From BM509 sp036396915 (lineage in GTDB: Bacteria; Desulfobacterota; Desulfuromonadia; Desulfuromonadales; Geopsychrobacteraceae), in contig DASWJX010000122.1 of assembly GCA_036396915.1 (NCBI GenBank), positions 1 to 6,086 of the forward strand: a DNA stretch of 6,086 bases. The letters run 5' to 3'. This document shows, one piece after another, positions 4,511 to 6,086 of this stretch. The position numbers and the translations under genes were made by a program. The notes beneath the pieces were generated by a model. That model saw only the letters and a program-made list of their open reading frames with translations, made no database searches and was not told where the DNA came from. The first letter of the stretch is position 1; every line of letters starts with the position of its first letter.

Positions 4511-5761
4511 TCAGGCGACCCGGCGCAGCGGTTCGAAAAAATCCCGATTGCGATTGTTCCAGGCCCGGTAGCCTGTCAACAGGGTGTAATTGCGCGTGGC
4601 CCGCAGTTCCAGTTCCAGCATCTGCACGGCCCGCCGGTGTAGCTCGGCCCCGGCTCCGTAGCGGCGTTTCAACTGGGGATGGATGCGCGAATAGTTGCTG
4701 ACCACCGGCACGGAAAAGTTTTTGCGGTACCGGGAGAGAAAGCGCTCGCCGTTGCGACTGCAGCCGAGCAGATGCAGATAAAGGGGACCACTCTCCAGGA
4801 ACCCGCCCATCTGCTCGTCGCGCACATCGTTGAGCAGATAGCAGAGCACCCTCTGAATCCGCGTCCGGGTCAGCTGCCGGGATTTCACCCCGCTGACCAG
4901 ATCCTCATAGCGGATCGCGCTCTCGGCCATCTCGACCAGACGATTTTCCAGACCGGCGCCGATCTGGTAGACCGGACGCAGCGAAGCGGGCCCCTGATTG
5001 ATGCGGGCCAGCACCAGCCGCAGCAGATAGTCCTCGTTCGCCGCGAGGCCCGCCAGGAGCCAATCGTTCAGCCATGCGCCGCTCTTTTCCGGCAGCAGCG
5101 CGGCCACCGCTGCCCCCTGCCGCAGCAGATGACGAATCCCGGTGGCGCTGGCGATCCCCGCGACCGCTTGCCGGTCATGATAACCGGCACCGATCCGCTC
5201 AATCGTCAATGGCCGGATCGCCGATCCCGATTCATCGAGAGCCCGCAGGTATTCGATGCCGAGGATATTGTTCGGCCGGGCCAGCAGCTCGGCGGCCGCG
5301 TCATCCCCGCTCAGGCCGGCGACGACCCGGGCCCGGGCGGCGGGATAGCCGATCCCCTGCCGCAGCAGCTGTCCGGTCCGCTCGGCTATGGTTTCCCGGT
5401 GCGTCTGCAGAAGCCGCGCGCAGTCCCGCAGCGGTTCAAGCTGCCCCGCCTCGCTGCCGAAGCAGAGCGCAGCGACTCCGCCCAGACTGTTCAAGGCCTG
5501 CACCGCGCCCTTCGCGAAATGGGGAGCGCTGTTGCAGGCCCAGGGGAACGGCAGTTCCAGCACCAGATCGACCCCGGCCGCCAACGCCAGTTCCGTCCGC
5601 CGCCACTTGTCGAACAGCGCCGGCTCGCCCCGCTGCAGGAAATGACCGCTCATCACCGCGACCGCCACCTCGGCATCCGCCCGCCTGAGACTTTCACGCA
5701 GATGATGCAGGTGGCCGTTGTGGAACGGGTTATATTCGGTAATCAGGCCGACGCTGTGCAT
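4511..5761 (-). CDS. tmcAL: tRNA(Met) cytidine acetate ligase (TmcAL/YlbM family)
   Basis: A 416-aa protein matching the length of Bacillus TmcAL (formerly YlbM; PF05636). In characterised members the enzyme uses ATP and acetate to acetylate the wobble cytidine (C34) of elongator tRNA(Met), giving ac4C through an acetyl-adenylate intermediate. The nucleotidyltransferase signature is complete: ITEYNPFHNGH (7-17) carries the HxGH motif. MSGHFLQRGEPALFDKW (37-53), VDLVLELPFPWACNSA (64-79), LCFGSE (99-104) and PNNILGIEYLRAL (163-175) follow. The C-terminal half has SATGIRHLL (205-213) and LTRTRIQRVLCYLLND (297-312). The ATG at 5761 leads directly into the conserved N-terminus. A GGAGG lies about 17 bases upstream, with only a weak GGA closer. 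The gene converges on the GGDEF-EAL gene with a 67-bp gap. The response regulator gene upstream is on the same strand, with a 90-bp gap, so co-transcription is possible but no functional link is evident. Confidence 0.93.
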   Translation of the reverse strand: MHSVGLITEYNPFHNGHLHHLRESLRRADAEVAVAVMSGHFLQRGEPALFDKWRRTELALAAGVDLVLELPFPWACNSAPHFAKGAVQALNSLGGVAALCFGSEAGQLEPLRDCARLLQTHRETIAERTGQLLRQGIGYPAARARVVAGLSGDDAAAELLARPNNILGIEYLRALDESGSAIRPLTIERIGAGYHDRQAVAGIASATGIRHLLRQGAAVAALLPEKSGAWLNDWLLAGLAANEDYLLRLVLARINQGPASLRPVYQIGAGLENRLVEMAESAIRYEDLVSGVKSRQLTRTRIQRVLCYLLNDVRDEQMGGFLESGPLYLHLLGCSRNGERFLSRYRKNFSVPVVSNYSRIHPQLKRRYGAGAELHRRAVQMLELELRATRNYTLLTGYRAWNNRNRDFFEPLRRVA

Positions 5762-5779
5762 GTGAGTCCGATCGATAGC

Positions 5780-5810
5780 CTCCGCCGCAACGCCGCAGGG
5801 CGGAGTTTTT
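5780..5810 (+). terminator. Terminator-like hairpin reading on the plus strand
   Basis: CTCCGCC (5780-5786) and GGCGGAG (5799-5805) form a perfect 7-bp GC-rich stem with a 12-base loop and run straight into TTTTT (5806-5810), the form of an intrinsic terminator. It faces plus-strand transcription, yet both neighbouring genes are on the minus strand, so it would stop antisense transcripts coming out of tmcAL. Read on the minus strand it is a hairpin in the tmcAL leader that includes the GGAGG. Confidence 0.5.
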
Positions 5811-5834
5811 GCGAAGACATCAGTAGATGGAGCG

Positions 5835-5850
5835 GCCGGGACGAGCCGGC
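5835..5850 (-). terminator. Small hairpin just after the response regulator stop
   Basis: GCCGG and CCGGC form a 5-bp stem with a 6-base loop, starting about one base beyond the regulator's TGA on the minus strand. No T-run follows, so termination strength is doubtful and read-through into tmcAL is possible. Confidence 0.25.
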
Positions 5851-5851
5851 T

Positions 5852-6086
5852 TCAGAGCGGGAAATAGCGCCGTTCCGGCCGGCCGACGGCGCCATAGACC
5901 AGTTCCGCCGTGAGCTTGCCGCTGGCGGTCAGATACTCCAGATACCGCCTGGCCGTGGTGCGGCTGACGCCGGTCCGCTCGCCGACCTCTTCCGCACTGA
6001 AGCCGTCCGAACAGTCCCGCCCGAAAATCCCGCTGATCTTTTTCAGGGTCAGCGGATCGATCCCTTTCGGGTGTTGCGGTGCTCCC
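5852..6086 (-). CDS. C-terminal part of a CitB/DcuR-type response regulator
   Basis: The last 77 codons of a minus-strand gene that enters from the right edge. The peptide reads HPKGIDPLTLKKISGIF, then FSAEEVGERTGVSRTTARRYLEYL, and ends YGAVGRPERRYFPL. This is the characteristic DNA-binding end of the CitB/DpiA/DcuR/MalR response regulators. It has the KGIDPLTL linker, a helix-turn-helix around EEVGERTGVSRTTARRYLEYL, and the closing YGxxGRPERRY motif. In these two-component systems the partner is a membrane sensor kinase for citrate, malate, fumarate or related carboxylates, and the regulator controls transporter and catabolic genes. The receiver domain with the phosphorylated Asp lies outside the window, so its specificity cannot be judged. 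It lies upstream of tmcAL on the same strand. Confidence 0.88.
   Translation of the reverse strand, partial: GAPQHPKGIDPLTLKKISGIFGRDCSDGFSAEEVGERTGVSRTTARRYLEYLTASGKLTAELVYGAVGRPERRYFPL

Noticed and set aside
5074..5688. Plus-strand Arg/Pro/Ala-rich open frame inside tmcAL
   Set aside because: It is antisense to a complete, motif-rich TmcAL and is of low complexity, so it is a shadow frame.
1..6086. tRNA or rRNA genes, CRISPR arrays, transposases, phage genes or defence systems
   Set aside because: Scanning both strands showed no spaced direct repeats, no tRNA-like arms, and no integrase, transposase or nuclease motifs; all substantial genes belong to familiar chromosomal families.

Overview
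The window is GC-rich, ordinary-looking bacterial chromosome, probably from the Desulfuromonadales/Geobacter-Pelobacter side of the old Deltaproteobacteria. That placement is an inference from overall protein flavour and gene mix (a LemA/TPM cluster, a PAS-GGDEF-EAL protein, a TmcAL homologue and a CitB-type response regulator). No 16S rRNA or other marker gene is present to prove it.

Layout. At the left edge is the first 60 codons of a minus-strand gene, possibly a YkgJ-type cysteine-cluster protein. A 175-bp AT-richer divergent region separates it from a plus-strand envelope cluster: a LemA-family lipoprotein (356-946), a secreted or membrane-anchored TPM-domain protein of the YgcG type with a glycine-rich tail (948-1661) and, after a 251-bp gap, a second TPM-domain protein carrying a membrane hairpin (1913-2542). 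That gap holds nested inverted repeats and resembles a dispersed intergenic repeat. Next, with its own leader (2543-2742), comes a plus-strand PAS-GGDEF-EAL cyclic-di-GMP protein (2743-4443). It converges on a minus-strand tmcAL, the tRNA(Met) cytidine acetate ligase gene (4511-5761). Upstream of tmcAL on the same strand is the C-terminal end of a CitB/DcuR-type response regulator (5852 to the right edge).

How the genes relate. LemA plus two TPM proteins is a recurrent bacterial arrangement, with all three products at the envelope; the function is not firmly established. The c-di-GMP protein appears to be an independent transcription unit. tmcAL is a tRNA-modification housekeeping gene and shares no obvious pathway with the regulator.

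I see no clear new system. The points most worth a second look are the inverted-repeat element inside the LemA/TPM cluster, and the leader of the GGDEF-EAL gene. In that leader the best Shine-Dalgarno sequence serves a five-codon reading frame that is in phase with the main gene but closed by TGA just before its ATG.
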